58,270 nt of DNA. It comes from Zetaproteobacteria bacterium. Lineage in GTDB: Bacteria; Pseudomonadota; Zetaproteobacteria; Mariprofundales; Mariprofundaceae. A program made the position numbers and the translations under genes. The stretch is from contig RFFT01000012.1 of the NCBI GenBank assembly GCA_003696795.1, positions 1 to 58,270 on the forward strand. The letters are read 5' to 3'. The notes under the pieces were generated by a model, which saw only the letters and a list, made by a program, of their open reading frames with translations, was not told the DNA's origin and did not search any database. Below, one piece after another: positions 1 through 11,538 of the stretch; the first letter of the stretch is position 1; every line of letters starts with the position of its first letter.

Positions 1-1
1 C

Positions 2-565
2 GATCACGACGGTGACGGTATCCTGGATAAAGACGGGCACCCATTCAGGTTCACGATTCTGACCAACAACGGCAACAAACAGCGTGCCAACGCCGCTGCC
101 ATCATCCAGCAACGATTGAAGCGGGTGGGCATCGAGGTTCACATCCGGCTCGTGGAATGGTCCGCATTCATCGAGCATTTCATCAACAAACACAATTTTG
201 ACGCGGTGATTCTCGGCTGGTCGCTGTCGCCCGATCCCGATCAATTTTTCATCTGGCACTCCTCCCAGAACGGGCCGCGCCAATTCAACTTCCTGTCCTA
301 CCGCAATCCACGCGTCGATCAGGCGCTCGAACGGGCGCGGCGCACCTTCGATCGCGGCGCACGCAAGCAATGGTACGACCGGATGCAAGAAGAAATCTTC
401 AAGGATGTGCCGATGGTCTTCCTGTATGCCCCCTATTCCTTGCCGGTCATGCACAAACGCATCCGCGGCATCAAGCCCGCGCCCGCAGGCATTGGCTACA
501 ATAGCGAACACTGGTATGTACCCAAACCGCTGCAAAAATACCATGTCACGGCGATCACGCCGTAG
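2..565 (+). CDS. Peptide/nickel-type ABC transporter substrate-binding protein, C-terminal part (5' truncated by window)
   Basis: The reading frame is open from base 2 to a TAG at 563-565, giving 187 residues. It matches the C-terminal lobe of the DppA/OppA family (SBP_bac_5), periplasmic proteins that deliver peptides or similar solutes to an inner-membrane ABC permease. The first residues are an acidic, calcium-loop-like stretch (DHDGDGILDKDG) that precedes the second lobe in many family members. Later come the typical ILGWSLSPDPDQFF and FLSYRNPRVDQALERA segments. Two permease genes follow at 834 and 1814, so this is the binding protein of that operon. The signal peptide and first lobe lie outside the window. 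Substrate cannot be told from this part. Confidence 0.88.
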   Translation, partial: DHDGDGILDKDGHPFRFTILTNNGNKQRANAAAIIQQRLKRVGIEVHIRLVEWSAFIEHFINKHNFDAVILGWSLSPDPDQFFIWHSSQNGPRQFNFLSYRNPRVDQALERARRTFDRGARKQWYDRMQEEIFKDVPMVFLYAPYSLPVMHKRIRGIKPAPAGIGYNSEHWYVPKPLQKYHVTAITP

Positions 566-583
566 CCGCGAAGGAGGCCTTGC

Positions 584-784
584 ATGTCGCGCATACTGAT
601 TTTCGCGGGTGTGTTGTTATTGTTGCTCGGTCTGCTCTGGCCCTGGCTTACCCGTTTGCCGCTATTTCATCTGCCCGGCGATATTGTTGTGGAACGGGAC
701 AATTTCCGTTTTTACTTTCCGATCACGACCTCCATCGTGATCAGCATCGTACTCTCACTCATTTTCTGGTTGCTACGCCGATAG
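584..784 (+). CDS. DUF2905 family small membrane protein
   Basis: A 66-residue protein with an N-terminal transmembrane segment (about residues 3-24), a short central part with LPGDIVVERDNFRFYFP, and a second C-terminal transmembrane segment ending in arginines. This pattern is that of the DUF2905 family, whose function is unknown. The start is supported by an AAGGAGG ribosome site at 571-577, 6 bases before the ATG. It lies between the binding-protein gene and the first permease gene of an ABC transporter, an unusual position that makes co-transcription likely. Whether it has a role in transport is not known. Confidence 0.82.
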   Translation: MSRILIFAGVLLLLLGLLWPWLTRLPLFHLPGDIVVERDNFRFYFPITTSIVISIVLSLIFWLLRR

Positions 785-833
785 GCCAGGCAACGGCTTC
801 CACCCCACCCGCAACCCGGCTAGCCTGCCGGCA

Positions 834-1817
834 ATGAGAATGTACCTGGTCAAGCGCCTGCTCGGGATGATTCCATTGTTGCTTGGCATCACGATCATTT
901 CGTTCGGCATGATGCACTTGGCTCCCGGCGAGCCCAGCGTCGTCGGACAAGAGTTCAACCCGAAGATATCCGCCGAGGACATTCAGCGGCTACGCAGTTA
1001 TTACGGTCTGGACAAACCGCTGTACGAGCAATACTGGGACTGGCTGAAACGCCTGGCCGTACTCGATTTCGGGCAATCCTTCTCAGCGGACGGACGTGAC
1101 GTGTTGGACAAGATTCGCGAGCGCCTGCCAGTGACTTTGTGGATCAACGTCCTGGCCATGCTATTGATCATGCTCATCGCCATCCCGCTGGGCGTTGCCA
1201 GCGCGGTGCACCGGGATTCCTGGTTCGATCGCCTGACTACCGTCCTGGTATTCATCGGCTTTGCGATCCCCGCCTTCTGGCTTGGGCTGCTGCTGATGAT
1301 CTGGTTGGGCGTCAATCATAACTGGCTGCCCATCTCTGGCCTGCATGATTACAACTGGCGGCACATGAGCTGGCTGGACCGGCAACTCGACCTCCTGAGA
1401 CATCTGATCATTCCGGTGTTCGTATCCGCCATCGGGGGGCTAGCCGGCATGAGCCGATTCATGCGCAGCGGCATGCTGGAGGTAATCCGTGCGGACTACA
1501 TCACCACCGCACGCGCAATGGGCTTCCCCGAATCGACCATCCGCTACCGCCTGGCCCTAAAGAACGCCTTGTTGCCGATCATCACGCTGCTGGGACTCTC
1601 CGTGCCGGGACTGATCGGCGGCTCGGTGATCGTCGAGCAACTGTTCTCGTTGCCGGGCATGGGGCTGTTGTTCTATGAAGCGGTGCTGTCGCGTGACTAT
1701 CCGCTGGTCATGGGCATAACTGTCATTGGCGCGGTACTCACCCTGCTGGGCAATCTGATTGCGGACATCGCCTATGCCTGGGCGGACCCACGCGTACGAC
1801 GTGGACTGAAATCATGA
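834..1817 (+). CDS. ABC transporter permease, DppB/OppB type
   Basis: A 327-residue integral membrane protein of the BPD_transp_1 family. It opens with the family's usual N-terminal segment (MYLVKRLLGMIPLLLGITII), followed by a periplasmic loop containing PGEP and YGLDKPLYEQYWDWL. About five more membrane segments follow. The cytoplasmic EAA loop that contacts the ATPase is at about residues 216-245 (EVIRADYITTARAMG). The next permease gene overlaps its last 4 bases (ATGA), indicating translational coupling. A second ATG six bases downstream could also be the start. No ATPase gene is visible after the two permeases, so the ATPases are encoded upstream or elsewhere. Confidence 0.9.
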   Translation: MRMYLVKRLLGMIPLLLGITIISFGMMHLAPGEPSVVGQEFNPKISAEDIQRLRSYYGLDKPLYEQYWDWLKRLAVLDFGQSFSADGRDVLDKIRERLPVTLWINVLAMLLIMLIAIPLGVASAVHRDSWFDRLTTVLVFIGFAIPAFWLGLLLMIWLGVNHNWLPISGLHDYNWRHMSWLDRQLDLLRHLIIPVFVSAIGGLAGMSRFMRSGMLEVIRADYITTARAMGFPESTIRYRLALKNALLPIITLLGLSVPGLIGGSVIVEQLFSLPGMGLLFYEAVLSRDYPLVMGITVIGAVLTLLGNLIADIAYAWADPRVRRGLKS

Positions 1818-2617
1818 TTCGTCATCCCATGGTCCTGGCGGGCGGACTGATTGTCGCGTGCATGGCTCTGCTCGCCTTGTCCGCACCGTGGCTAGCCCCC
1901 TACGATCCCCAGCGCATCGATGTCCATGCCATTTTGCTGCCGCCATCCTGGGAGCATCCCTGTGGCACCGACACGCTGGGGCGCGACGTCTTCTCGCGCA
2001 TGCTGTACGGCGCTCGCATCTCGCTCGCGGTGGGCCTGGTGGCGGTAGGCATCTCGCTGGCCATCGGAATCGTGATCGGATCGTTGGCAGGCTTCTATGG
2101 CCGCCACGTCGATAGCGCCCTGATGCGCCTGACCGATATGGTGCTGTGCTTTCCCACTTTTTTCCTGATCCTCGCTGTGATCGCGTTCCTCGAACCCTCG
2201 ATCTGGAATATCATGATCGTGATCGGCGCCACCTCGTGGATGGGCGTGGCCAGGCTGGTTCGCGCGGAGTTCTTGAGCCTGCGCGAACGCGAGTTCATGC
2301 TGGCGGCCGAGGCGCTGGGCGTCTCCCCCTGGCGCCAGATCACTCATTACCTGCTGCCCAACGCGATGGGTCCGATTTTGGTGAGCGCCATTCTCGGCAT
2401 TGCGGGCGCGGTGCTGCTTGAGTCCGGGCTGTCCTTCCTCGGCCTGGGTGTGCAGCCGCCCGACGCCTCCTGGGGCAACATTCTGACCGAGGGCAAGGAC
2501 AATATTCAGTTGGCCTGGTGGCTGTCGCTGTTTCCGGGGCTTGCCATCCTGATCACCGTCCTGGGCTACAACCTGCTTGGCGAGGGGCTGCGCGACGTGC
2601 TGGATCCCAAGCGATGA
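1814..2617 (+). CDS. ABC transporter permease, DppC/OppC type
   Basis: A 267-residue membrane protein, the usual partner of DppB-type permeases. The N-terminal membrane segment is followed by the periplasmic WLAPYDPQ motif and HPCGTDTLGRDVFSRMLYGARISL, diagnostic of the DppC/OppC branch. The EAA loop is at about residues 151-183 (LREREFMLAAEALGVSPW). It ends with the conserved GLGVQPPDASWGNIL region. It is slightly short because the family's long cytoplasmic N-terminus is missing. The tadA start codon overlaps its stop (ATGA at 2614-2617). Confidence 0.9.
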   Translation: MIRHPMVLAGGLIVACMALLALSAPWLAPYDPQRIDVHAILLPPSWEHPCGTDTLGRDVFSRMLYGARISLAVGLVAVGISLAIGIVIGSLAGFYGRHVDSALMRLTDMVLCFPTFFLILAVIAFLEPSIWNIMIVIGATSWMGVARLVRAEFLSLREREFMLAAEALGVSPWRQITHYLLPNAMGPILVSAILGIAGAVLLESGLSFLGLGVQPPDASWGNILTEGKDNIQLAWWLSLFPGLAILITVLGYNLLGEGLRDVLDPKR

Positions 2618-3087
2618 ATACGCATGAAGATTATATGCGACTCGCGCTGCGCCAGGCCGAACTGGCCGCCCGGCAAGGTGAAGTGCCGGTGGGGGCGGTG
2701 CTCGTGGTCTCCGGTCGCCTGTTCGCCGCGCACAATACGCCCATCGCCACCCACGATCCGTCCGCGCATGCCGAAATGCGGGCGATCCGCGCCGCCTGCG
2801 CGGCCCTCGGCAACTACCGCCTGAATGGAGCCACCCTGTACGTCACGCTGGAGCCTTGCTGCATGTGCGCCGGAGCGATCATTCATGCGCGCATCGGACA
2901 TCTGGTCTATGGCGCACGCGACCCGAAAACGGGCGCGGTGGCATCGCTCTATCAACTCCTGAGCGACCGAAGGTTGAATCATCGACCAACCATCACCGAA
3001 GGCGTGCTCGCCGATTCCTGCGGCGCCGTGTTGAAGGCATTCTTCCGCCAGCGTCGACGCACCACTAACGGCGACGCGCAAGCATGA
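2614..3087 (+). CDS. tadA: tRNA adenosine(34) deaminase TadA
   Basis: A 157-residue zinc deaminase that converts A34 to inosine in the wobble position of tRNA-Arg(ACG). The zinc and catalytic motif HAEMRAI is followed by the PCCMC zinc-ligand motif and the family segment YGARDPKTGAVASL. The ATG at 2614 overlaps the stop of the upstream permease gene. The frame is open further upstream, but that part has no homology to the family and lies inside the permease gene. The 3' end overlaps the convergent lipoprotein gene by 23 bases. Confidence 0.95.
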   Translation: MNTHEDYMRLALRQAELAARQGEVPVGAVLVVSGRLFAAHNTPIATHDPSAHAEMRAIRAACAALGNYRLNGATLYVTLEPCCMCAGAIIHARIGHLVYGARDPKTGAVASLYQLLSDRRLNHRPTITEGVLADSCGAVLKAFFRQRRRTTNGDAQA

Positions 3088-3865
3088 ACTGTCCTGAACG
3101 GATGCGCATGTCGCCAGCAATGCTCTCCGCCGCCACTGAAGCGATAAAACGCAAAGCCTTCGCGCTTGCGCGCGCGTGCGCGATCAGCTCATCATAATTG
3201 CGATAGAAAAAACGCCGCTCTGCGACATGAATCGTGGTCATATAATCGATGCCCAGTTCGAGTTTGGGCACGTCTTCAGGATCATAGCCGACATTATACA
3301 CATTGGATGCAATCGTTCGCCTGCTCTTGGTGGACACCAAATCCGCGGCCACAATCATTCCCGGCCGATAGGGCTTGAACGGCGAGGCGGAATAATAACC
3401 AAAGCGTTTGATCTGCACATGAAGCAGCGCATCCACCCCGCGCAATTCGGGCGCACCCTTGCGATATGCAGCCTGCGCCTGCCAATAATTCATCTTCAAA
3501 TCACGCACGCGATAGCCAAGGTGGCGCAACCGGCGCTTGATTCTGTTGCGCAGGCGCGCCAAACACTCGCGATGCAGCTTGGGGTTGGCGCGCGCATATT
3601 CCACACGGTGATATTCCTGCACCATCTGCTGCACCAGCCGCGCGCTCAGCCCAATAATCGCATACATGGGATTCTCCCGACGCACATCAAGCTTGCGGGA
3701 CACATCAAACGTCGGCAGACCGATCACCTTGGGGGTCTTTCCCTGGGCTTGGTGCAAAGGAACCGGCGCCTTGTGCGTAGCGCAGGCTGACAGCGAGCCA
3801 AGCAACAAAATCAAGGCAGGCCACAAGCCAGAGCGTGATATATGCTGCAAAACTCCCTCCACCAT
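3065..3865 (-). CDS. Predicted lipoprotein of unknown function
   Basis: A 266-residue protein with an N-terminal hydrophobic stretch and a lipobox LSAC whose cysteine is residue 28, so it is probably anchored in the outer or inner membrane facing the periplasm. The mature part is basic in the middle and contains ALLHVQIKRFGYYS and MIVAADLVSTKSRRTI, beta-rich segments as seen in some periplasmic lipoproteins. I do not recognise the family. The ATG at 3865 has no ribosome site, whereas a TTG five codons downstream (3850) follows GGAGGGAG, so the true start may be 3850. It lies 71 bases downstream of the PPi-PFK gene on the same strand and overlaps tadA tail to tail. Confidence 0.6.
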   Translation of the reverse strand: MVEGVLQHISRSGLWPALILLLGSLSACATHKAPVPLHQAQGKTPKVIGLPTFDVSRKLDVRRENPMYAIIGLSARLVQQMVQEYHRVEYARANPKLHRECLARLRNRIKRRLRHLGYRVRDLKMNYWQAQAAYRKGAPELRGVDALLHVQIKRFGYYSASPFKPYRPGMIVAADLVSTKSRRTIASNVYNVGYDPEDVPKLELGIDYMTTIHVAERRFFYRNYDELIAHARASAKALRFIASVAAESIAGDMRIRSGQFMLARRR

Positions 3866-3936
3866 TGACTGTTGGAGGAAGCCTTGCCCATCCCACGCTT
3901 CACCTCTGTGATCCCGAACACACTACGGACAAGGAA

Positions 3937-5118
3937 TCACAGGCGACCGAGCCTGGGTAATGGCCCCACCAGCGGACGGAGATACTCCAGCCAACCGGCT
4001 GTCACATCATTGCCCGCGTCGGCGATCCATTCGTCGCGCATCGACCTCGTCTTCCGCGCGACACTGGACAAGGGTGTGATAAAGTACTCGCTCGCATACG
4101 GCGTATTGCCAAGACGTCGAATAGCCACCGACCCGGGCACACCCTGGGCAACGGCATGCTGTACGGCAAACGCGCCAACCTCGCGCGCCTCTCGCGCATC
4201 GACCTCGGATACGATGGTCGGGAAACTGCGTTGCAGATAGCCGAAGGTATCCGCACGCACCCGAACTTTACCGCCGGCAAAAGATTCCTTGATATGCCGG
4301 GCAAGAAAATCACCCAGCGCACCGGTACCCGACAATTGAACATTGCCATGGGAGTCCCGCTCCCCGGTAGTCAGAATCGGCTGTCCATCGGCATCGGCCA
4401 CGCCCTCGGACACCGCCACCACACAGCGCCCCAATTCCTCATAGACACGCCGCACATCGGCGACAAAGCGCGACATCTCGAACGCGCGCTCCGGCAGGTA
4501 GATGAGATGCGGACCATCGCCAGACTGTTGACGGGCCAGCGCGGATGCGGCGGTCAAAAAACCCGCATGCCGTCCCATCACGACATTGATCTTGATCCCC
4601 GGGAGCGCGGCATTGTCTCGATCGTCACCCATAAACGCCAATGCCACAAAGCGCGCGGCTGAGGCAAATCCCGGGCAGTGATCCGTGACTCGTAAATCGT
4701 TGTCGATGGTCTTCGGAATATGCACGGTGCAGAAGTCATAATCGGCCTCGCTCGCCATCTGCGCGATAATGTGCGCGGTCTCCGCCGAATCGTTGCCACC
4801 GATATAGAAGAAATAGCGCACATCATGCTTGCGAAACACCTCGAACACGCTCGCGCACTCTTCCCGGCCAGGCTTTAGACGCACCGATCCCAACGCCGCA
4901 GCCGGGGTTGCGGCCACCCGCTCAAGCGTTGCGCTGTCATGCGCGCTCAAGTCCACGAAATCCTCACGCATAATGCCGGCGATGCCATGTCTTGCTCCCA
5001 GAACCCCCGTGATCGCCCGCTGTTCCCGCGCCGCCAGCACCGCGCCGACCAGGGACTGATTGATCACCACGGTTGGCCCTCCCGACTGGCCAATGACCAT
5101 CTTGCCGCTGAATGCCAT
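3937..5118 (-). CDS. pfp: Pyrophosphate-dependent 6-phosphofructokinase
   Basis: A 393-residue phosphofructokinase that interconverts fructose 6-phosphate and fructose 1,6-bisphosphate. Two residues that separate PPi-using from ATP-using enzymes are seen directly: GGND at 107-110 (Asp110 in place of the ATP-enzyme glycine) and PKTIDND at 135-141 (Lys136 in place of glycine). The N-terminal GQSGGPTVVINQSL and later MGRHAGFL and GYLQRS segments are family hallmarks. The ribosome site AAGGAGG precedes the ATG. It is divergent from the sugar-phosphate operon. The PPi-linked enzyme is reversible, and in some autotrophs and methanotrophs it is reported also to act on sedoheptulose phosphates. That role here is inference. 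Confidence 0.93.
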   Translation of the reverse strand: MAFSGKMVIGQSGGPTVVINQSLVGAVLAAREQRAITGVLGARHGIAGIMREDFVDLSAHDSATLERVAATPAAALGSVRLKPGREECASVFEVFRKHDVRYFFYIGGNDSAETAHIIAQMASEADYDFCTVHIPKTIDNDLRVTDHCPGFASAARFVALAFMGDDRDNAALPGIKINVVMGRHAGFLTAASALARQQSGDGPHLIYLPERAFEMSRFVADVRRVYEELGRCVVAVSEGVADADGQPILTTGERDSHGNVQLSGTGALGDFLARHIKESFAGGKVRVRADTFGYLQRSFPTIVSEVDAREAREVGAFAVQHAVAQGVPGSVAIRRLGNTPYASEYFITPLSSVARKTRSMRDEWIADAGNDVTAGWLEYLRPLVGPLPRLGRL

Positions 5119-5218
5119 CGCAACCTCCTTACTCTCTAATCGCGCTCATGGTATCCCAAAGCCAAGCGTCTGTCTTCCTTGCTTTCATGGAAAGGCGTAT
5201 CCCATTAGGCTCGCTGCC

Positions 5219-6019
5219 ATGGACCATGACCGAACCATCATCGGAATCTTGCGATCGGCGGGCCAACAGATCATCCGCCCCGCCCTCGCCAGCCACACGC
5301 AAGGCGGAATCAAAGGCGATGGCTCGGTGGTCACCGAGGCCGACCTGGCCTGCCAGCAATATGTGGCGCAAGCTCTCGCCGCATTGACCCCCGACATCGC
5401 TTTTCTGGGCGAGGAGATGAGTCTCCGCGCGCAGACCGGATGCATCGCCAAGGGAGGGCGGTATTGGTGCCTCGATCCGCTGGATGGAACGAGCAATTTT
5501 GTCGCGGGCTTCCCGATGTGCGCCATTTCCCTCGCCTTGATTGAGGATGGGTATCCCGTTGCCGCTTACATTCACGACCCAATCCGTGATGAGACATTCA
5601 CCGCCAGACGCGGCCAGGGTGCGCGCTGCAATGATGAACATTTGCGCTGCGCCCCACCCGTCCCGCCTTCGGAGGCAATCGGATTCATCGACTTCAAGCG
5701 TCTCTCTCCCGTCGTGGCCGGTATCTTGCTGGAACAGGGACATTATCGCAGCCAGCGCAATCTCGGCTCCTGCGCGCTGGAGTGGGCCTGGCTGGCGGCA
5801 GGCAGGGCGCATTTCATCATTCATGGCGGCGAGAAGTTGTGGGACTTTGCCGCCGGCGCCCTGCTCGCCCAGGAAAGTGGCTGCGTAAGTGGTGATTTCG
5901 ATGCCCGCTCCCTTTTCCCCTACCAAGACATTTCCTCATCGATATTGGCGTGTTGCACGCCTGCATTGCAGCAATATTTCAGCGCCCTGCTCAACCGCGG
6001 CCCGCAGTCGTCCAACTGA
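5219..6019 (+). CDS. Inositol monophosphatase/CysQ-family phosphatase
   Basis: A 266-residue member of the lithium-sensitive sugar/inositol phosphatase family. Metal-binding motifs are present: GEE at 64-66, DPLDGTSNF at 86-94 and WDFAAGALLAQESG near the C-terminus. Substrate could be inositol phosphate, 3'-phosphoadenosine 5'-phosphate (CysQ) or a sugar bisphosphate, and the sequence does not decide. It is the first plus-strand gene before the FBPase-transketolase operon. In Acidithiobacillus a suhB-like gene holds the same place, which hints at a Calvin-cycle role. The ATG at 5219 begins the conserved part. Upstream in-frame codons overlap the PFK gene on the other strand and lack homology. 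Confidence 0.85.
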   Translation: MDHDRTIIGILRSAGQQIIRPALASHTQGGIKGDGSVVTEADLACQQYVAQALAALTPDIAFLGEEMSLRAQTGCIAKGGRYWCLDPLDGTSNFVAGFPMCAISLALIEDGYPVAAYIHDPIRDETFTARRGQGARCNDEHLRCAPPVPPSEAIGFIDFKRLSPVVAGILLEQGHYRSQRNLGSCALEWAWLAAGRAHFIIHGGEKLWDFAAGALLAQESGCVSGDFDARSLFPYQDISSSILACCTPALQQYFSALLNRGPQSSN

Positions 6020-6030
6020 CCCTGCGGACG

Positions 6031-6049
6031 GGTAAGGTGCAACCTTGCC
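6031..6049 (+). other. Small hairpin after the inositol-phosphatase-like gene
   Basis: GGTAAGGT and ACCTTGCC can pair over 8 positions (one U-G wobble) around a 3-base loop, 11 bases after the stop codon. The following bases (TTGTCTCT) are only weakly T-rich, so this is at most a weak terminator or a spacer hairpin before the FBPase gene. The rest of 6020-6164 shows no other clear signal apart from the FBPase ribosome site GGAGGGG. Confidence 0.3.
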
Positions 6050-6164
6050 TTGTCTCTACAACCCATCGATATTTCAGAAGGAATAGCGAAAGGCGCATGG
6101 CGCTCGATTTTTGCGCATGATTTGGCTAGCATGCTGCCGCAAAATTCACGGAGGGGTGCGAATC

Positions 6165-7121
6165 ATGGCAACGAAAGTCAGCGACCTGAAAATCGAATTG
6201 GTGGAAGTGTGCGAAGCCGCGGCACGCGCGTGCGCTCCATTTGTCGGTTCGGGCAAAAAGGATGAAGGCGATGGCCTGGCGGTCGATGCCATGCGTGCCC
6301 GTATCAATCAAGTTGGCATGAAAGGCATGATCGTGATCGGAGAAGGCGCCAAGGACGAGGCGCCCGCTCTTTACGATGGCGAGCAAGTGGGGACGGGCGA
6401 AGGGCTTGGTGTCGATATTGCCGTCGATCCGATCGAAGGCACGAACCTTTTCGCCAAGGATATGCCGGGCTCGATCTGTACGCTGGCCGCCGCTCCCGAA
6501 GGGGCGATGTATCGCCCGGGCTCCTGCTTCTATATGGACAAGCAGGTATATCCCAAAGCCGCAAGAGGAAAAATCGACCCGGAAGCGCCGGTAGCCGATC
6601 GCTTGCGCCAACTGGCCGACGCTCTTGGCAAGGAGGTGTCCGAGATCAAGGTGTTCGTGCTGGACAAGCCCCGCCACAAACAATTGCTGGCCGAGATCTA
6701 TGGCGCCGGTGCCAAGGTTCGTTTGGCGACCGATGGCGATGTCAACGGCGCCATTCAGGCCATCCTGAACATGGGCTGCGATGCCCTGTTCGGTATTGGC
6801 GGCACACCCGAGGGAATTGTCACCGCTTGCGCGGCGCGCGCCATGGGTGCGGAAATGTTCGGTCGCATGGCGCCGCAAAAGGATTTCGAGATCGAGGCTT
6901 GCAAGAAGGAAGGACTGGACACCACGCGCATCATCACCCGTGATGAACTGGTCACCAGCGATGACGTGCTGTTTATCGCCACCGGCCTGACCAGCGGCGC
7001 CTATGTCCATCATGTCAAAACGGGAACGGATAGTTTCGGGCGCTACATGACCACCGACACGATCGTGTTGGATGGAGGTATTGGGAACATTCGGCGCGTA
7101 CAGACGACGGTTCATGTTTGA
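6165..7121 (+). CDS. glpX: Fructose-1,6-bisphosphatase, class II (GlpX type)
   Basis: A 318-residue class II FBPase that hydrolyses fructose 1,6-bisphosphate (in autotrophs often also sedoheptulose 1,7-bisphosphate) in the Calvin cycle or gluconeogenesis. Seen motifs: GEGAKDEAP at 59-67, DPIEGTN at 88-94 (metal binding), GDVNGAI and GIGGTPEG. The ATG at 6165 follows a strong GGAGGGG ribosome site. An in-frame ATG 54 bases upstream has no such site. In cbb operons this gene is named cbbF. It heads the series FBPase, transketolase, GAPDH, PGK, pyruvate kinase, aldolase. Confidence 0.95.
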   Translation: MATKVSDLKIELVEVCEAAARACAPFVGSGKKDEGDGLAVDAMRARINQVGMKGMIVIGEGAKDEAPALYDGEQVGTGEGLGVDIAVDPIEGTNLFAKDMPGSICTLAAAPEGAMYRPGSCFYMDKQVYPKAARGKIDPEAPVADRLRQLADALGKEVSEIKVFVLDKPRHKQLLAEIYGAGAKVRLATDGDVNGAIQAILNMGCDALFGIGGTPEGIVTACAARAMGAEMFGRMAPQKDFEIEACKKEGLDTTRIITRDELVTSDDVLFIATGLTSGAYVHHVKTGTDSFGRYMTTDTIVLDGGIGNIRRVQTTVHV

Positions 7122-7134
7122 GAATAAGGTTTGC

Positions 7135-7175
7135 TTATATTCTCTATAACCATCACTAATTAGCTTTTATACTAA
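7135..7175 (+). promoter_or_regulatory. AT-rich dyad cluster and candidate promoter upstream of transketolase
   Basis: The 106-base gap between the FBPase and transketolase genes is much more A+T-rich than its surroundings. It holds TTATA-N5-TATAA (7135-7149), the palindrome CTAATTAG (7156-7163) and TTAG-N8-CTAA (7160-7175). A good -10 (TATACT, 7168-7173) lies inside the last dyad and lacks a recognisable -35 at 16-18 bases. That is the pattern of an activator-dependent promoter. A LysR-type regulator such as CbbR would fit, but no cbbR gene is in the window and the assignment is inference. Confidence 0.4.
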
Positions 7176-7227
7176 AAACACGTAAGGTCCGATGCGAATT
7201 GGACCAATCCACAAAGGGGAACGATAA

Positions 7228-10253
<3,026 letters not shown>

Positions 10254-10262
10254 TCAACCTGG

Positions 10263-10292
10263 CGTGGGGCGCTCCATTCGGGGTGCCCCACG
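10263..10292 (+). other. GC-rich hairpin in the gap-pgk spacer
   Basis: CGTGGGGC (10263-10270) and GCCCCACG (10285-10292) pair perfectly over 8 bases around a 14-base loop, starting 10 bases after the gap stop codon. No T-run follows, so it is not a standard terminator. It may protect the 3' end of the gap message or act as a processing point that sets gap and pgk levels apart. That role is inference. Confidence 0.45.
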
Positions 10293-10359
10293 AACGTAAA
10301 GACGCCGTGCCACAACCATCCGGAATGGTGTCCTTGTGTCCGCAAGAAAGGAGTGAAAC

Positions 10360-11538
10360 ATGTCAGTAATTAAAATGACCGATCTTGATCTCAAAGGTAA
10401 GCGCGTGCTGATCCGTGAGGATCTGAATGTCCCGATCGTCGATGGCCAGGTCGGTGACGACACGCGGATCCGCGCCAGCCTGCCCACGATGAAGCATGCA
10501 ATGGACGCTGGCGCGCGGGTGATGGTCATGGCGCACCTTGGCCGACCCACCGAGGGGGAGTATGATGAAAAATTCTCGCTGGCCCCGGTGGCGCGCCATC
10601 TATCCAAGGTATTGGGCAAGGAAGTGCGCCTGATCAAGGACTACCTGGACAACCCGCCCGAGGTTGCCGAAGGTGAGCTGGTGTTGCTGGAAAACATCCG
10701 CTTCAACAAGGGCGAGAAGAAGAACGATGAGACGCTGGCGAAGAAATATGCCGCGCTCTGCGATGTCTATGTCATGGATGCGTTCGGCACCGCCCATCGC
10801 GCCCAGGCATCCACCCATGGTGTGGGCATGTTCGCACCGGTCGCCTGCGCTGGCCCCCTGTTGGCCGCTGAGCTCGACGCGCTGGGCAAAGCGCTGGATA
10901 ATCCGGCAAGGCCGATGGTCGCCATCGTCGGCGGTTCCAAGGTGTCCACCAAGCTGACGGTACTCGAATCGTTGTCCAAGGTCGTGGATCAATTGGTGGT
11001 CGGTGGCGGCATTGCCAATACGTTCATCGCAGCGGCTGGCTATAACGTTGGCAAATCGCTGTACGAGCCCGACCTGATCGACACCTGCAAGAAACTCACT
11101 GCCGATGCCAAGGCGCGCGGTGCCGACATCCCGGTGCCGACCGACGTCGTGGTGGGCAAGAAATTCTCGCCGGATGCCGAGGCCACGCTGAAAAAGGTCG
11201 AGGATGTCGCCGACGATGACATGATCTTCGACATCGGACCCGACTCCGCCCAGGCGCTTGCCGACGTTCTGAAGAACGCTGGCACGATCGTGTGGAACGG
11301 CCCGGTCGGCGTGTTCGAGTTCGACCAATTTGGCGAAGGCACCAAGGCCATCTCGCTGGCCATCGCCGAGTCGGACGCGTTTTCGATTGCCGGCGGCGGC
11401 GATACCCTGGCGGCCGTGGCCAAGTACAACATCGGTGACAAGGTCTCCTACATCTCGACCGGCGGGGGTGCGTTTCTTGAATTCCTGGAAGGCAAGAAAC
11501 TGCCCGCGGTTGCAATGCTAGAGGAGCGTGCATCGTAA
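10360..11538 (+). CDS. pgk: Phosphoglycerate kinase
   Basis: A 392-residue monomeric kinase that phosphorylates 3-phosphoglycerate to 1,3-bisphosphoglycerate (reverse in glycolysis). The signature [10 protein letters not shown] is near residues 15-24, with [28 protein letters not shown] and the C-terminal nucleotide loop GGGDTLAAV. Full length for the family. AAGGAG lies 6 bases before the ATG. The pyruvate kinase GTG start follows its TAA directly with no spacer. Confidence 0.97.
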   Translation: MSVIKMTDLDLKGKRVLIREDLNVPIVDGQVGDDTRIRASLPTMKHAMDAGARVMVMAHLGRPTEGEYDEKFSLAPVARHLSKVLGKEVRLIKDYLDNPPEVAEGELVLLENIRFNKGEKKNDETLAKKYAALCDVYVMDAFGTAHRAQASTHGVGMFAPVACAGPLLAAELDALGKALDNPARPMVAIVGGSKVSTKLTVLESLSKVVDQLVVGGGIANTFIAAAGYNVGKSLYEPDLIDTCKKLTADAKARGADIPVPTDVVVGKKFSPDAEATLKKVEDVADDDMIFDIGPDSAQALADVLKNAGTIVWNGPVGVFEFDQFGEGTKAISLAIAESDAFSIAGGGDTLAAVAKYNIGDKVSYISTGGGAFLEFLEGKKLPAVAMLEERAS

